From: a virus
Virus record (IMG/VR): IMGVR_UViG_3300034103_001604
Location: 61,503-125,502 of that record
Length of the DNA stretch: 64,000 nucleotides
Direction: 5' to 3' (one strand)
Shown: positions 24,519-33,282 of the stretch, one piece after another
How positions within the stretch are numbered: position 1 is the stretch's first letter
Layout: the number at the start of each line of letters is the position of its first letter
The notes under the pieces: generated by a model
Told to the model about the DNA's origin: nothing
What the model saw: the letters and a program-made list of their open reading frames with translations, nothing else
Databases searched by the model: none
Made by a program: the position numbers and the translations under genes

Positions 24519-25592
24519 ATGTCAATTTATATAATAGATCTAGAACCGGTTGAATCTAGATACACAGCACAATGGAAAGATCATGTACCAGAACTTCTTA
24601 AAAAAACAGGACATCAAATTCAAGTTATTAGTGGCCCTAAAGATATTCCTAATGCCACTACTCCTGGTGCCTTTCTTAATTTTGGGGGGACTAATGTTTA
24701 TAAGTCTAGCCAAGTTGAGCAACTGGGTCGTTTATTTTGCGCCGGAGCAATTAAGTCTGGTGATCATTTTCTGTTTACTGATGCTTGGCATCCTGGTATC
24801 ATAAACTTAAAATACATGAGTGAACTTCTTAACATCCCAGTTAAGATTCACGCTCTGTGGCATGCCGGTAGTTATGATCCACATGATTTCTTAGGCCGAC
24901 TTATCAATGATGCACCATGGGTTAGACATGCCGAAAAAAGTTTTTTTCATGCCATCGATCATAACTATTTTGCAACTAAATTCCATATTGAAATGTTCAT
25001 GGAAAATCTTTTAGGAGTAGATTTTAGAACAGGTGCGATGAGATACATGGAAAATAAAAATATCATCAGGTCTGGCTGGCCTATGGAATATATGGAAAAA
25101 ACACTTGAGCCTTTTAAAGGTCTCACAAAGAAAAATCAAATTGTTTTCCCTCATCGAATTGCTCCAGAAAAACAAGTAGAAATTTTTAGAGATCTTGCCA
25201 AACATTTACCACAGTACAATTTTGTAGTTTGCCAAGATCAACAACTAACAAAAGACGAATATCATAAAATTTTAGGCGAATCTAAAATAGTATTCAGTTG
25301 CAGTCTACAAGAAACACTAGGTATAGGCTGTTATGAAGGTGCGTTAGTGGGTGCAATCCCAATGGTTCCAGATCGGCTTTCCTATAAAGAAATGTATTAC
25401 GAAGGGTTTAAATACCCTAGCCAATGGACCGAATCTTGGAAGTCTTATGAAATTCACCGACGAGAAATTTGCTTTTCTATAATTAGATTTATTGACAACT
25501 ACGATAAACATCTTGTTTATCTAGAAAAACAGGCAACAGATCTTACAAATTATTTTTTCAGTGCAAATTCGTTATTGGAGAATTTTAAATGA
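24519..25592 (+). CDS. GT-B-type glycosyltransferase, 357 aa
   Basis: The C-terminal half has the donor-binding layout of family 1/4-like glycosyltransferases: IVFPHRIAPEKQVEIFRDLA, YNFVVCQDQQ, then SCSLQETLGIGCYEGALVGA and IPMVPDRLSYKEMY, where the E-x(7)-E-like element contacts the nucleotide sugar. The N-terminal half is a second Rossmann-like domain with several His residues (HALWHAGSYDPHD). The acceptor is unknown: modified DNA, capsid or host glycan are possible. It overlaps the next gene by 4 nt and diverges from the FkbM gene. Confidence 0.7.
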   Translation: MSIYIIDLEPVESRYTAQWKDHVPELLKKTGHQIQVISGPKDIPNATTPGAFLNFGGTNVYKSSQVEQLGRLFCAGAIKSGDHFLFTDAWHPGIINLKYMSELLNIPVKIHALWHAGSYDPHDFLGRLINDAPWVRHAEKSFFHAIDHNYFATKFHIEMFMENLLGVDFRTGAMRYMENKNIIRSGWPMEYMEKTLEPFKGLTKKNQIVFPHRIAPEKQVEIFRDLAKHLPQYNFVVCQDQQLTKDEYHKILGESKIVFSCSLQETLGIGCYEGALVGAIPMVPDRLSYKEMYYEGFKYPSQWTESWKSYEIHRREICFSIIRFIDNYDKHLVYLEKQATDLTNYFFSANSLLENFK

Positions 25593-26062
25593 AATGGTTA
25601 CTAAATATTCTTGAAAAGAATAATCGAAAAAGAATTGTATTGGATAGACAATCAAATGAACCATATCTCGAACGCTATTATCTATTTCTCCGCGACAGAA
25701 AATGGTTTCCTTTCAATGTGTTCTTGCACAAGTTTCTTAAGTCAGACCCCGATGATGTGCATGATCATCCATGGCCTTACGCTACTTTAATTCTCAAGGG
25801 TGGTTACTACGAATGGGTTCCACAATTTAATTCTACTGGAAAAAAGATTGGCGAAATACGTCATTGGAGGGGACCCGGTCATTTTCGTGTATGCCGGTCT
25901 ACTTCGTATCATCGCATCGAACTTGCCGAAGGAGTAGAATGCTGGACAATGTTTATGCCAGGACCTCAACGTCGCGAATGGGGGTTCTTAATTCCAGGAC
26001 AAGAACATGATCGTTGGGTACACAACAACGTATACTTAAAACATAAATCAAAAAATGGATAA
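25589..26062 (+). CDS. Cupin-like protein, 157 aa
   Basis: DVHDHPWPYATLILKGGYYE has the H-x-H spacing of cupin motif 1 with a conserved Gly turn, and a later His in SYHRIEL fits motif 2. GPGHFRVCRS and WTMFMPGPQRREWGF complete a small beta-barrel pattern I recall from phages and bacteria. Metal-dependent chemistry is likely for such barrels, but the substrate is unknown. It sits between the glycosyltransferase and the HIT gene with overlaps on both sides. Confidence 0.6.
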   Translation: MKWLLNILEKNNRKRIVLDRQSNEPYLERYYLFLRDRKWFPFNVFLHKFLKSDPDDVHDHPWPYATLILKGGYYEWVPQFNSTGKKIGEIRHWRGPGHFRVCRSTSYHRIELAEGVECWTMFMPGPQRREWGFLIPGQEHDRWVHNNVYLKHKSKNG

Positions 26063-26429
26063 AAATAAAGAATTAGAAACTGCCGATGTCCCTTGGACAA
26101 ATCCCATTAACGAAGATTATCATGTCACTGTTTACCGAGATGGATATCCTGTTTCTCTCGGACACCTGTTGTTCGTTCCCAATTACAACACTCCAGAAGT
26201 TATTCAAGATGCATTTTACGATGCATATAAGGCAGGACTAGAATTAGTAAAGTCTGGAAAGGCAGATGGGTTTAACATTGGGTTTAATTTTGGTAGTGCC
26301 GCAGGACAAACTGTAATGTATCCTCATGTGCATTTAATTCCTAGATACGAAGGTGATGTTGAAGATCCCGTTGGAGGAGTAAGAAACGTTATTCCAGGAA
26401 AAGGTAATTATAGAAAGTGGCCTAAATGA
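26055..26429 (+). CDS. HIT-family nucleotide hydrolase/transferase-like, 124 aa
   Basis: [20 protein letters not shown] is the HIT (histidine triad) signature; family members cleave nucleotide phosphoesters such as Ap4A or AMP-lysine. Aligned to the usual H-x-H-x-H-x-x, H91 and H93 are kept while the first His is Tyr (Y89). The N-terminal strand order ([20 protein letters not shown]) and length fit a single HIT domain. It overlaps the genes on both sides, ahead of GMP reductase, consistent with a nucleotide role. Substrate unknown. Confidence 0.8.
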   Translation: MDKNKELETADVPWTNPINEDYHVTVYRDGYPVSLGHLLFVPNYNTPEVIQDAFYDAYKAGLELVKSGKADGFNIGFNFGSAAGQTVMYPHVHLIPRYEGDVEDPVGGVRNVIPGKGNYRKWPK

Positions 26430-27532
26430 GAATCGAAGACGAAATTAAGTTAGATTTTAAAGACGTATTAATTCGCCCAAAGCGTAGTACACTTAGTAGT
26501 CGCAAAGAAGTTGATTTAAATCGCACTTACAAATTTAAACATAGCGGGTGGGAATGGACTGGTGTTCCAATCATGGCTGCTAACATGGACGGAGTGGGTA
26601 CTTTTAATATGGCGGAAGCATTGCAAGAACATAAAATGTTTACTTGTCTTGTTAAAAGTTATCTACTGAATGATTTTATTTACATGCAAGAACTTATCAA
26701 TGGTAAGCATTTTGCCGTTAGTACAGGCACCAGTGACAAAGATTGGACCAAATTACAGCAAATTCTAAATACGTATCCAGAATTACATTTTATATGTATC
26801 GATGTAGCAAACGGTTATAGTGAACACTTTGGAGACTTTGTTGCTAAGGTCCGTGCTAGATATCCTACACATACTATTATTGCAGGTAATGTAGTTACTG
26901 CTGACATGACACAGGAGTTAATTTTACGTGGAGCAGATATTATTAAAGTTGGTATTGGGCCTGGTAGTGTTTGCACTACTCGTATTCAGACAGGTGTTGG
27001 CTATCCGCAATTATCCGCTATTATTGAATGTGCCGATGCCGCTCATGGTCTTGGTGGACACATCATTGCTGACGGCGGCTGTACTTGTCCTGGAGATGTA
27101 GTCAAAGCATTTGGGGCCGGTGCTGACTTTGTAATGCTAGGCGGTATGCTAGCCGGTCATGATGAAGGTGGTGGGGAAGTAATTACAAATTATTTTAAAA
27201 CCAATGAAGTCCTAACCAAAGAATTTGATAAAAATGGTGATTTGCTAATTCATAACTATAAAGTTGAAGTAAAAAAATTTGTTGAATTTTATGGCATGAG
27301 TAGTGATACTGCAATGGATAAACACCACGGCGGAGTAGCAAGTTATCGTAGTAGTGAGGGTCGCACAGTTACAATTCCATATCGAGGAAAAGTGAACGAT
27401 ACTGTATTAGATTTATTAGGCGGGTTAAGAAGTGCTTGTACTTATGTAGGTGCACCTACATTAAAACAACTTAGTAAGTGTACCACATTTGTGAGAGTAA
27501 GCAGACAAATAAACGATGTGTTTGTTAAATAA
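26426..27532 (+). CDS. guaC: GMP reductase (IMPDH/GMPR family), 368 aa
   Basis: GMP reductase converts GMP to IMP with [25 protein letters not shown] at the N-terminus, GIGPGSVC183TTR with the catalytic Cys, [20 protein letters not shown] and [14 protein letters not shown] are family signatures. No CBS pair is inserted and the N-terminus is GMPR-like, favouring GMPR over IMP dehydrogenase. It overlaps the HIT gene by 4 nt and convergently overlaps the radical SAM gene by 8 nt. The phage may use it to rebalance guanine nucleotides during DNA synthesis or base modification; that is inference. Confidence 0.88.
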   Translation: MRIEDEIKLDFKDVLIRPKRSTLSSRKEVDLNRTYKFKHSGWEWTGVPIMAANMDGVGTFNMAEALQEHKMFTCLVKSYLLNDFIYMQELINGKHFAVSTGTSDKDWTKLQQILNTYPELHFICIDVANGYSEHFGDFVAKVRARYPTHTIIAGNVVTADMTQELILRGADIIKVGIGPGSVCTTRIQTGVGYPQLSAIIECADAAHGLGGHIIADGGCTCPGDVVKAFGAGADFVMLGGMLAGHDEGGGEVITNYFKTNEVLTKEFDKNGDLLIHNYKVEVKKFVEFYGMSSDTAMDKHHGGVASYRSSEGRTVTIPYRGKVNDTVLDLLGGLRSACTYVGAPTLKQLSKCTTFVRVSRQINDVFVK

Positions 27533-28376
27533 TTTTTGTTATTTTTTGATCGTAAATTGACGTACAGGCTTGCATTTTACATGGTTCGGGTTCTTTTAAC
27601 AAATCAAAATTTTTAAAAATATTTCCATGATTGGTATTATTGCAATCTGAACCAGAAATGTAACCTTCTGCCGATATTTTTAATTTTTCAATTCCGGCAA
27701 AACATTTTTTTCCTGTAAATGAGGGACTGGTCTCTAGTATTTCAACCCATTTTTGTTTAAAAGTTTCTTCTTGTTTTCCTCGATTTTTATCAACCCATTC
27801 TTTTCCAAATAATTTTTCTAACTGATTTTCTGTATACGGCAACAATCCTAACATATATTCGGCACTTTTATATAAAGCAGTTTTTTCTACATGCATATTA
27901 TGCATTTCTTGTACTAACTCGGCCCTGTTCCAATCTTCATCGAAATAGTCAGGTCTAATTGGAACCATCATTTTAAAAGTTGTACTCTTAGATTTAAAAG
28001 TTTGAATTATATAATTAATAAGATTAGGATTTTGCCAATAATGATAAGTTAAAATCAAATTATCTAAATTAGGTTCAATAGCAAACCAGTCTAACCAAAG
28101 TTTTCCACCGTTGGTACTTAATGTTGTTGTTCCACCATTTTCTTTACACAGTTTTAACAACATTGGAAATTCAAAAAATTCTAACGGTTCTCCTCCATCA
28201 AATTTCCAATTAATTATTCTCCCCATACTATTAAAATGCTCTATCATTTTTTTAGCAACTGACATGTATTCATCAAAATGCCTAATACCGCCTCCCCAAA
28301 ATTTTGAAGGACAGTATGAACATCCGCCTGTGCAATAATTATGAATGGTCCAAGAAATTTCAGTTTTATTATTCAT
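27525..28376 (-). CDS. Radical SAM protein, 283 aa
   Basis: C15-x3-C19-x2-C22 ([10 protein letters not shown]) binds the [4Fe-4S] cluster of radical SAM enzymes; [14 protein letters not shown] matches the G-G-E-P SAM-binding motif. C-terminal cysteines ([27 protein letters not shown]) could bind a second cluster as in SPASM or twitch domains. The substrate is unknown. It lies on the minus strand, convergent with guaC and divergent from queE, so it may be an independent insertion. It is not QueE, which is the next gene, but may act on a related base or on a peptide. Confidence 0.8.
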   Translation of the reverse strand: MNNKTEISWTIHNYCTGGCSYCPSKFWGGGIRHFDEYMSVAKKMIEHFNSMGRIINWKFDGGEPLEFFEFPMLLKLCKENGGTTTLSTNGGKLWLDWFAIEPNLDNLILTYHYWQNPNLINYIIQTFKSKSTTFKMMVPIRPDYFDEDWNRAELVQEMHNMHVEKTALYKSAEYMLGLLPYTENQLEKLFGKEWVDKNRGKQEETFKQKWVEILETSPSFTGKKCFAGIEKLKISAEGYISGSDCNNTNHGNIFKNFDLLKEPEPCKMQACTSIYDQKITKII

Positions 28377-28382
28377 TGCTCT

Positions 28383-28410
28383 TGATTTTTCTAAATATTA
28401 GTAATATACT
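28383..28410 (+). promoter_or_regulatory. Sigma70-like promoter before queE
   Basis: TTGATT (28383-28388) and TATACT (28405-28410) with a 16-nt spacer lie in the divergent gap; CAAGGAA at 28422-28428 is the ribosome site for the ATG at 28434. Confidence 0.6.
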
Positions 28411-28433
28411 TACTTATTATTCAAGGAATAAAA

Positions 28434-29282
28434 ATGGCAAAAATTAAAGTTAGTGAACTATTTTATTCTATCCAGGGAGAAGGAAGATATATGGGCGTGC
28501 CTAGTGTGTTCTTAAGAACATTTGGGTGCAACTTTACCTGTGATGGATTTGGAATGCCTAAAGGAGAAAAATCAAATGAACGACACAATGTGGCAAGTCG
28601 TATTTCAGAGTTTAAACAGTATAGAGATTTACCTCTTGTTCATACCGGTTGTGATTCTTATGCTAGTTGGGATCCTAGGTTCAAAGACCTTTCACCTATG
28701 GTTGAAACGGATGGCCTTGCGGAGGATATCGTCAACCTCTTACCATACAAAAGATGGACGAGGGAACATTTAGTCATTACTGGAGGCGAACCTCTTTTGG
28801 GATGGCAACGTGCTTATCCAGAGTTACTAGAACATCCAAAGATGCAGAGTCTTAAAGAAATTACATTCGAGACGAACGGTACTCAAAGATTAGACGAAAA
28901 ATTTAAAAAATATCTAAAAGAATGGCAAACTGCTAACCGTGATCGAGAAATTACTTTTAGTGTCAGTGCAAAACTTCCTGCAAGCGGTGAACTGTGGGAA
29001 GATGCAATTAAACCAGATATTGTATATGATTATTCCACAGTCGGTTATACGTATCTTAAATTTGTCGTAGCCACAGAAGATGACATTAAAGATGCGTTAA
29101 TGGCAATGGGAAAATTTAGAGACGAAGGTTTCCTTGGTGAAGTATATCTTATGCCTGTTGGAGGCGTCGAAAGTGTTTATAATTTAAATAATAAAAACGT
29201 AGCACTGGCATGTATGAAACACGGTCTTAGGTACAGTGATAGATTACAAGTACCGCTTTTTAAGAACGAGTGGGGAACTTAA
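28434..29282 (+). CDS. queE: 7-carboxy-7-deazaguanine synthase (QueE), 282 aa
   Basis: QueE is the radical SAM enzyme that makes the 7-deazaguanine core from carboxytetrahydropterin. LFYSIQGEGRYMGVPSVFLR is the QueE N-terminal signature, LVITGGEPLLGW the SAM-binding G-G-E-P motif, and ITFETNG a further family element. The cluster cysteines are C32-x3-C36 and then, after a long insertion, C73 (HTGCDSYASWD), instead of the compact CxxxCxxC. The upstream promoter and ribosome site support this start. It complements dpdA and the QueD-like gene. Confidence 0.9.
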   Translation: MAKIKVSELFYSIQGEGRYMGVPSVFLRTFGCNFTCDGFGMPKGEKSNERHNVASRISEFKQYRDLPLVHTGCDSYASWDPRFKDLSPMVETDGLAEDIVNLLPYKRWTREHLVITGGEPLLGWQRAYPELLEHPKMQSLKEITFETNGTQRLDEKFKKYLKEWQTANRDREITFSVSAKLPASGELWEDAIKPDIVYDYSTVGYTYLKFVVATEDDIKDALMAMGKFRDEGFLGEVYLMPVGGVESVYNLNNKNVALACMKHGLRYSDRLQVPLFKNEWGT

Positions 29283-29283
29283 A

Positions 29284-29730
29284 ATGAATAAATTTATAGA
29301 AAAACTTTTTGGTATTGATAAAATCAAAGCAGAAACTGAAGCAAACATTCGTGCAGCAGAAGAAGCCAAAAAACAAGCAGAAGAAGCAATCGCCGCTGCT
29401 GAAACCGCAAAAGAAACAGAACGTTTAGCCAAATTAAGTCCAAAAGAGTTAGCAACAGAACGAAAAGAACCCTGGGTTGCGGTTTTAGATACCCATGTAA
29501 ATAAAGATAATCTCAGAAACGGTTTTTTTGAACTTGACTGGAATGAATATTTTGTGTTATCGTTACGTGAATCTGGTTACACCGGAGAAACTGAAGAAGC
29601 AGTAGTAGATCAATGGTTTCAGGAACTATGTAAAAACATAGGATCAGAATCCGGTGTTAACATGGAAAGAAGAGGAAGTGGCTATGTCAATCGAGCACTT
29701 CGTGATGATGGTATGACTGAGGTTTATTAA
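29284..29730 (+). CDS. Conserved phage protein with N-terminal coiled coil, 148 aa
   Basis: I chose the ATG at 29284 right after queE; an in-frame ATG at 29236 lies within queE. Residues 15-50 are an Ala/Glu/Lys coiled coil (AEEAKKQAEEAIAAAETAKE). The C-terminal domain (EPWVAVLDTHVNKDNLRNGF, then FELDWNEYFVLSLRESGYTG) is a pattern I recall from many T4-like marine phages, function unknown. The stop overlaps the ATG of the nuclease gene by one base. Confidence 0.65.
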   Translation: MNKFIEKLFGIDKIKAETEANIRAAEEAKKQAEEAIAAAETAKETERLAKLSPKELATERKEPWVAVLDTHVNKDNLRNGFFELDWNEYFVLSLRESGYTGETEEAVVDQWFQELCKNIGSESGVNMERRGSGYVNRALRDDGMTEVY

Positions 29731-30716
29731 TGGCTACATATATTCTTGTCGATACTGCTAATACTTTTTTTAGAGCACGCCATGTTGTTAGAGGCAGTCT
29801 CGAAGATAAAGTGGGCATGAGTCTCCATACTGTATTTGGTAGTATTAGAAAAGCATGGAGAGATTTTAACGGCGATCATGTTGTCTTTTTCCTAGAAGGG
29901 AGATCATGGCGTAAAGATTTTTACGAACCCTATAAAAGGCAGCGTTCAGAAGCAAGAGCAGCACTATCTCCTAGAGAAGCAGAAGAAGATCGTACCTTTT
30001 GGGAAACATTTGATCAATTTAAAGATTTTGTTATCAACAAGACAAACTGCACAGTATTGCATAATCAGCAACTAGAAGCAGACGATCTTATTGCTGGCTG
30101 GATTCGTTTTCATCCTAAAGATACACACATTATCATCAGTACAGACGGCGATTTCGCGCAATTAATTGCACCGAATGTAAAACAATATAATGGTGTAACT
30201 GGAGTTACTACTACACATGAAGGATACTTCGACGAAAAAAATCGCCCTGTTGTAGATAAAAAAACAAAGCAAATTAAACCGGCTCCGGATCCCGAATGGT
30301 TACTTTTTGAAAAATGTATGAGGGGTGACACTAGCGATAACATTTTTAGTGCGTATCCGGGTGTAAGAGAAAAAGGAACAAAGAATAAAGTTGGTCTAAG
30401 AGATGCGTTTGCAGATAGAAACAGCAAAGGATGGGCATGGAACAATCTCATGCTACAGAAATGGATTGATCACGAAGGGGTTGAGCATCGTGTGCTAGAC
30501 GATTACTATCGCAATGTTAAACTTTGTGACCTTAAGGCCCAGCCTGATGATATTCAGAAAATCATCGACGATACCATTATTGCAAATAAAAATTCAAAAA
30601 ATGTTGAACAGGTGGGGATTAGACTTTTGAAGTTCTGTTCAACATATGATCTTCAAAAAATTAGTGAGCAAATACAAAGTTATTCAGAACCGTTGAATGC
30701 GAGGTATACCACATGA
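29730..30716 (+). CDS. rnh: T4 RNase H-type 5'-3' exonuclease (FEN family), 328 aa
   Basis: In T4 the enzyme removes RNA primers during lagging-strand synthesis. ILVDTANTFFRARHVV is the N-terminal metal-binding strand, VFFLEGRSWRKDFYEPYKRQ the arch region, LEADDLIAGW and ISTDGDFAQLI further acidic sites, and RGDTSDNIFSAYPGV the helix-hairpin-helix region. Length is close to T4 RNase H (305 aa). ATG overlaps the previous stop, and the end overlaps the next gene (ATGA). Confidence 0.88.
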   Translation: MATYILVDTANTFFRARHVVRGSLEDKVGMSLHTVFGSIRKAWRDFNGDHVVFFLEGRSWRKDFYEPYKRQRSEARAALSPREAEEDRTFWETFDQFKDFVINKTNCTVLHNQQLEADDLIAGWIRFHPKDTHIIISTDGDFAQLIAPNVKQYNGVTGVTTTHEGYFDEKNRPVVDKKTKQIKPAPDPEWLLFEKCMRGDTSDNIFSAYPGVREKGTKNKVGLRDAFADRNSKGWAWNNLMLQKWIDHEGVEHRVLDDYYRNVKLCDLKAQPDDIQKIIDDTIIANKNSKNVEQVGIRLLKFCSTYDLQKISEQIQSYSEPLNARYTT

Positions 30717-31180
30717 TTATTTCAAAAAATATTGTCCCAAACAAAGAATGGATTTTAGAAGACGAACAAGGAAAAATTGGATCTATTTCAAAAAAGAAAA
30801 AAGGTTACGACTTTCTTAGAAAAGGTCAAAAATTTGAATTTAAAAATCTAAACGAAATCAAAAAAGAGTTAGGAATACAAACATTAGAAAATTCTAACCC
30901 TTCTCCTTGTGTAGAAGAAAAGTACGAAATTTACGACTATCCGTGTAGTTCCAAACCGTTTAATCCTTTATACAACATACGAAAAAAATTACCGTTATTT
31001 TCTAAAAGCAATAAAAGTAAAAGCCAATATTGTGCAGGATATTATTTGGTAAAATTTAGAAAAGGATGGGTAAAAAGTTTTTGTCCAAAATTAATTACTA
31101 TAGAACGATATCAGCATCACGGTCCATTTAAAACAGATACTGATACAAAACTATTTTTAAACAAAATTAATAAAATATGA
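30713..31180 (+). CDS. Conserved phage protein, 155 aa
   Basis: The protein is basic, with a lysine-rich N-terminus. The second half (YEIYDYPCSSKPFNPLYNIR, then AGYYLVKFRKGWVKSFCPKL and ITIERYQHHGPFKT) is a conserved-looking module I recall from marine phages, without known function. Two Cys and two adjacent His could bind metal, a weak guess. It overlaps genes on both sides by 4 nt within the nuclease operon. Confidence 0.6.
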   Translation: MIISKNIVPNKEWILEDEQGKIGSISKKKKGYDFLRKGQKFEFKNLNEIKKELGIQTLENSNPSPCVEEKYEIYDYPCSSKPFNPLYNIRKKLPLFSKSNKSKSQYCAGYYLVKFRKGWVKSFCPKLITIERYQHHGPFKTDTDTKLFLNKINKI

Positions 31181-31398
31181 AACATCTAAATACTTTACCA
31201 ATTGAAGATTTTTTAGATAAAGCAAGGATTGCTATTAAATCAAATCAAAAATCAATCACTTTAACTTTGCAAGAAGTTATCAATTTACAAAGTAGTTTAG
31301 CAATTGTAATGACAAAATTAGCAGGTGATTTAGATCAAAAAGCATCGACTCCTACACCTAGTATGGTCCAAATAAAAATGGACGGCGGAAAATTCTAA
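31177..31398 (+). CDS. Small hypothetical protein, 73 aa
   Basis: No family is recognised. It is mostly helical (FLDKARIAIKSNQKSITLTL, then QEVINLQSSLAIVMTKLAGD) with a short polar C-terminus. ATGA overlap with the preceding gene supports translation. It ends just before the late-promoter and hairpin element at 31407-31443. Confidence 0.5.
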   Translation: MKHLNTLPIEDFLDKARIAIKSNQKSITLTLQEVINLQSSLAIVMTKLAGDLDQKASTPTPSMVQIKMDGGKF

Positions 31399-31406
31399 TT
31401 ATACAT

Positions 31407-31443
31407 AATAAATATACACGTACTTTTTGGAGATACGTGTATA
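31407..31443 (+). promoter_or_regulatory. RBS-sequestering hairpin overlapping a late-promoter motif
   Basis: TATACACGTA (31413-31422) pairs perfectly with TACGTGTATA (31434-31443); the 11-nt loop contains GGAG (31429-31432), and the ATG is at 31446. AATAAATA (31407-31414) overlaps the 5' arm. Transcripts reading through from upstream would hide the ribosome site. Late transcripts starting at about 31420 would lose most of the 5' arm and expose it, as known for T4 genes e, soc and 49. Confidence 0.6.
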
Positions 31444-31445
31444 CT

Positions 31446-31745
31446 ATGAGCCGCCCAAAACCAAAAATTTTATTAGAGATTGTAAATAAGAAAAATTATA
31501 AAACAGATCAAGTTTTAGAATCCGATGCCATTTGGGCTGTTTTTTACAAAGGTAAACCAATAAATTTAAAAACTTCAAGTTTGTTAGGGGAATCTACGGG
31601 TCCAAAATACAAAAAAGTTAGTTTTTCAAATAGTGGTCATGCCTTCAATTTGGCTGAAAAATTAAATAAAATATTTGATACAGACGAGTTTTCTGTTTAT
31701 AAGTTAACTACTGGTCAAAAAATTAATAATGAATCCGAAATTTAA
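31446..31745 (+). CDS. Conserved phage protein, 99 aa
   Basis: The start is ATG 31446 (MSRPKPKILLEIVNKKNYKT), which fits how I recall similar phage proteins to begin; an in-frame GTG at 31437 lies in the hairpin stem and is less likely. The domain (VLESDAIWAVFYKGKPINLK, then GPKYKKVSFSNSGHAFNLAE) is known to me only as a hypothetical protein of T4-like marine phages. The hairpin and late-type motif before it suggest stage-dependent translation. It overlaps the next gene by 17 nt. Confidence 0.6.
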   Translation: MSRPKPKILLEIVNKKNYKTDQVLESDAIWAVFYKGKPINLKTSSLLGESTGPKYKKVSFSNSGHAFNLAEKLNKIFDTDEFSVYKLTTGQKINNESEI

Positions 31746-32127
31746 TATAACCACACTAATAGCAAAAATTTTAAATCTTCCCTGTGACGAAAAAAATATA
31801 AAAAAATATACTCGAGTATGGTGGGTAAACCCAAGAGACAAACGAACTGGAGGTCTTCAACTTACCGAAAAAGGGTTTGAAGTATTCCAAAAGTCAAATA
31901 TAAAACACTACGAAATAGTATTAGAATCTCCAATTATATACACAAACAGTATGATAGTTTGGTTAGACAACAAAATAGATTGTCCTTACTTTTTAACTAA
32001 TAAAAAAATATTTGTATTTGGTGAAAAAACTGCTGTCCAATTGTTATTGTTTTCCGGAGACTTAAACAAAATGAAACGGGCTCAAGACAGATTTCAGCAA
32101 AAAGTCCTTGACAATTCGTTGCGGTGA
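31729..32127 (+). CDS. Conserved phage protein, 132 aa
   Basis: NPRDKRTGGLQLTEKGFEVF, SPIIYTNSMIVWLDNKIDCP and YFLTNKKIFVFGEKTAVQLL form a block I recall from many marine T4-like phages, of unknown function. The first part resembles a small winged-helix-like or RNA-binding region (RTGGLRLTEKG pattern), a tentative reading. It overlaps the previous gene by 17 nt; the promoter for the MoxR gene begins inside its end. Confidence 0.6.
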   Translation: MNPKFNITTLIAKILNLPCDEKNIKKYTRVWWVNPRDKRTGGLQLTEKGFEVFQKSNIKHYEIVLESPIIYTNSMIVWLDNKIDCPYFLTNKKIFVFGEKTAVQLLLFSGDLNKMKRAQDRFQQKVLDNSLR

Positions 32128-32139
32128 CGCTAATATAAT
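32108..32139 (+). promoter_or_regulatory. Possible sigma70-like promoter before moxR-type gene
   Basis: TTGACA (32108-32113) and TATAAT (32134-32139) are near consensus, but the 20-nt spacer is long; TAATAT (32131-32136) gives 17 nt. GAAGGTG at 32159-32165 is the ribosome site for the ATG at 32170. Confidence 0.45.
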
Positions 32140-32169
32140 AAAACAAACTTAAACTTTAGAAGGTGTTTT

Positions 32170-33255
32170 ATGGCAAAAGAAGCAATGTCTGCTAACAGAA
32201 CTGTCAGCCCTAACGAAGCAAAATTTGCTCTTCGTAAGGCTATTAAAAAGCAACGTCCAATTTTCATGTGGGGTCCTCCAGGTATTGGTAAATCTGATAT
32301 TATTAAACAACTCGGAGACGAACAAGGTCGTGAAGTTGTCGACGTTAGATTAAGTCTATGGGAACCTACTGACATTAAGGGCATTCCTTATTACAACAGT
32401 CAATTGAACTCTATGAGTTGGGCTCCTCCTGCAGAACTTCCTACTGATCCAGAATCTACTGCTATTCTATTCCTAGACGAACTCAACTCTGCGGCTCCTG
32501 CTACTCAGGCTGCTGCTTATCAACTAATTTTGAACCGTAGAGTTGGAACATATGTTTTGCCAAAAGGCGTGGCAATTGTTGCTGCCGGAAATAGAGAAAC
32601 TGACAAAGGTGTTACATATCGTATGCCTGCACCGCTGGCTAATAGATTTGTTCATATCGAACTTCGTGTTGATTTTGATGATTGGCACCAATGGGCTGTT
32701 ATGAATCGTCTGCATGAACAAGTTGTTGGTTACATCGGCTTTGCCAAGCAAGATCTTTACGATTTTGATCCAAGGAGCGCCAGTAAGGCTTTTGCTACTC
32801 CTCGTTCTTGGAGTTTTGTTAGTGAACTTCTCGAAGACGACGACGTTAGCGAAAATACATTAACCGATCTTGTAGCAGGTGCTATTGGAGAAGGGCTTGC
32901 TGTTAAGTTTATGGCTCACCGTAAGGTTGCCAAACAAATGCCTAAGCCCGAAGATATCCTTAAAGGTAAAGTTAAAAAGTTCGAAATTAAAGAAATTTCT
33001 GCAATGTATTCTTTGACCATTAGTCTTTGCTACGAACTACAAGAAGCAGACAAGAAAAAAGTCATTGAGTGGGACGAAATGGCTGATAATTTCTTTGGAT
33101 TTATGATGAACAATTTCCCAACTGAACTTGTTGTTATGGGTGCTAAGGTTGCTTTAACTAATTATCAACTTCCGTTTGATGCTAGCAAACTAAGCAATTT
33201 TGATAAATTCCACGACAAATACGGAAAATATATTATCCAAGCAATGGAAGGTTAA
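32170..33255 (+). CDS. MoxR-type AAA+ ATPase, 361 aa
   Basis: Walker A G35-P-P-G-I-G-K41-S, Walker B I-L-F-L-D103-E104, and the sensor region VAIVAAGNRETDKG (MoxR style) are clear, followed by the arginine-finger segment MPAPLANRFVHIEL. MoxR ATPases act with VWA-domain partners to remodel or activate protein complexes. The next gene encodes exactly such a VWA protein. A strong terminator separates the two, so they are transcribed separately here. Confidence 0.85.
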   Translation: MAKEAMSANRTVSPNEAKFALRKAIKKQRPIFMWGPPGIGKSDIIKQLGDEQGREVVDVRLSLWEPTDIKGIPYYNSQLNSMSWAPPAELPTDPESTAILFLDELNSAAPATQAAAYQLILNRRVGTYVLPKGVAIVAAGNRETDKGVTYRMPAPLANRFVHIELRVDFDDWHQWAVMNRLHEQVVGYIGFAKQDLYDFDPRSASKAFATPRSWSFVSELLEDDDVSENTLTDLVAGAIGEGLAVKFMAHRKVAKQMPKPEDILKGKVKKFEIKEISAMYSLTISLCYELQEADKKKVIEWDEMADNFFGFMMNNFPTELVVMGAKVALTNYQLPFDASKLSNFDKFHDKYGKYIIQAMEG

Positions 33256-33256
33256 T

Positions 33257-33280
33257 AAAAAGGCCCTGCAGGGCCTTTTT
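33257..33280 (+). terminator. Rho-independent terminator after the MoxR gene
   Basis: Stem AAAAAGGCCC and GGGCCTTTTT around TGCA, right after the stop codon. The symmetric T/A tracts mean it could also act on the opposite strand. Confidence 0.85.
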
Positions 33281-33282
33281 AA

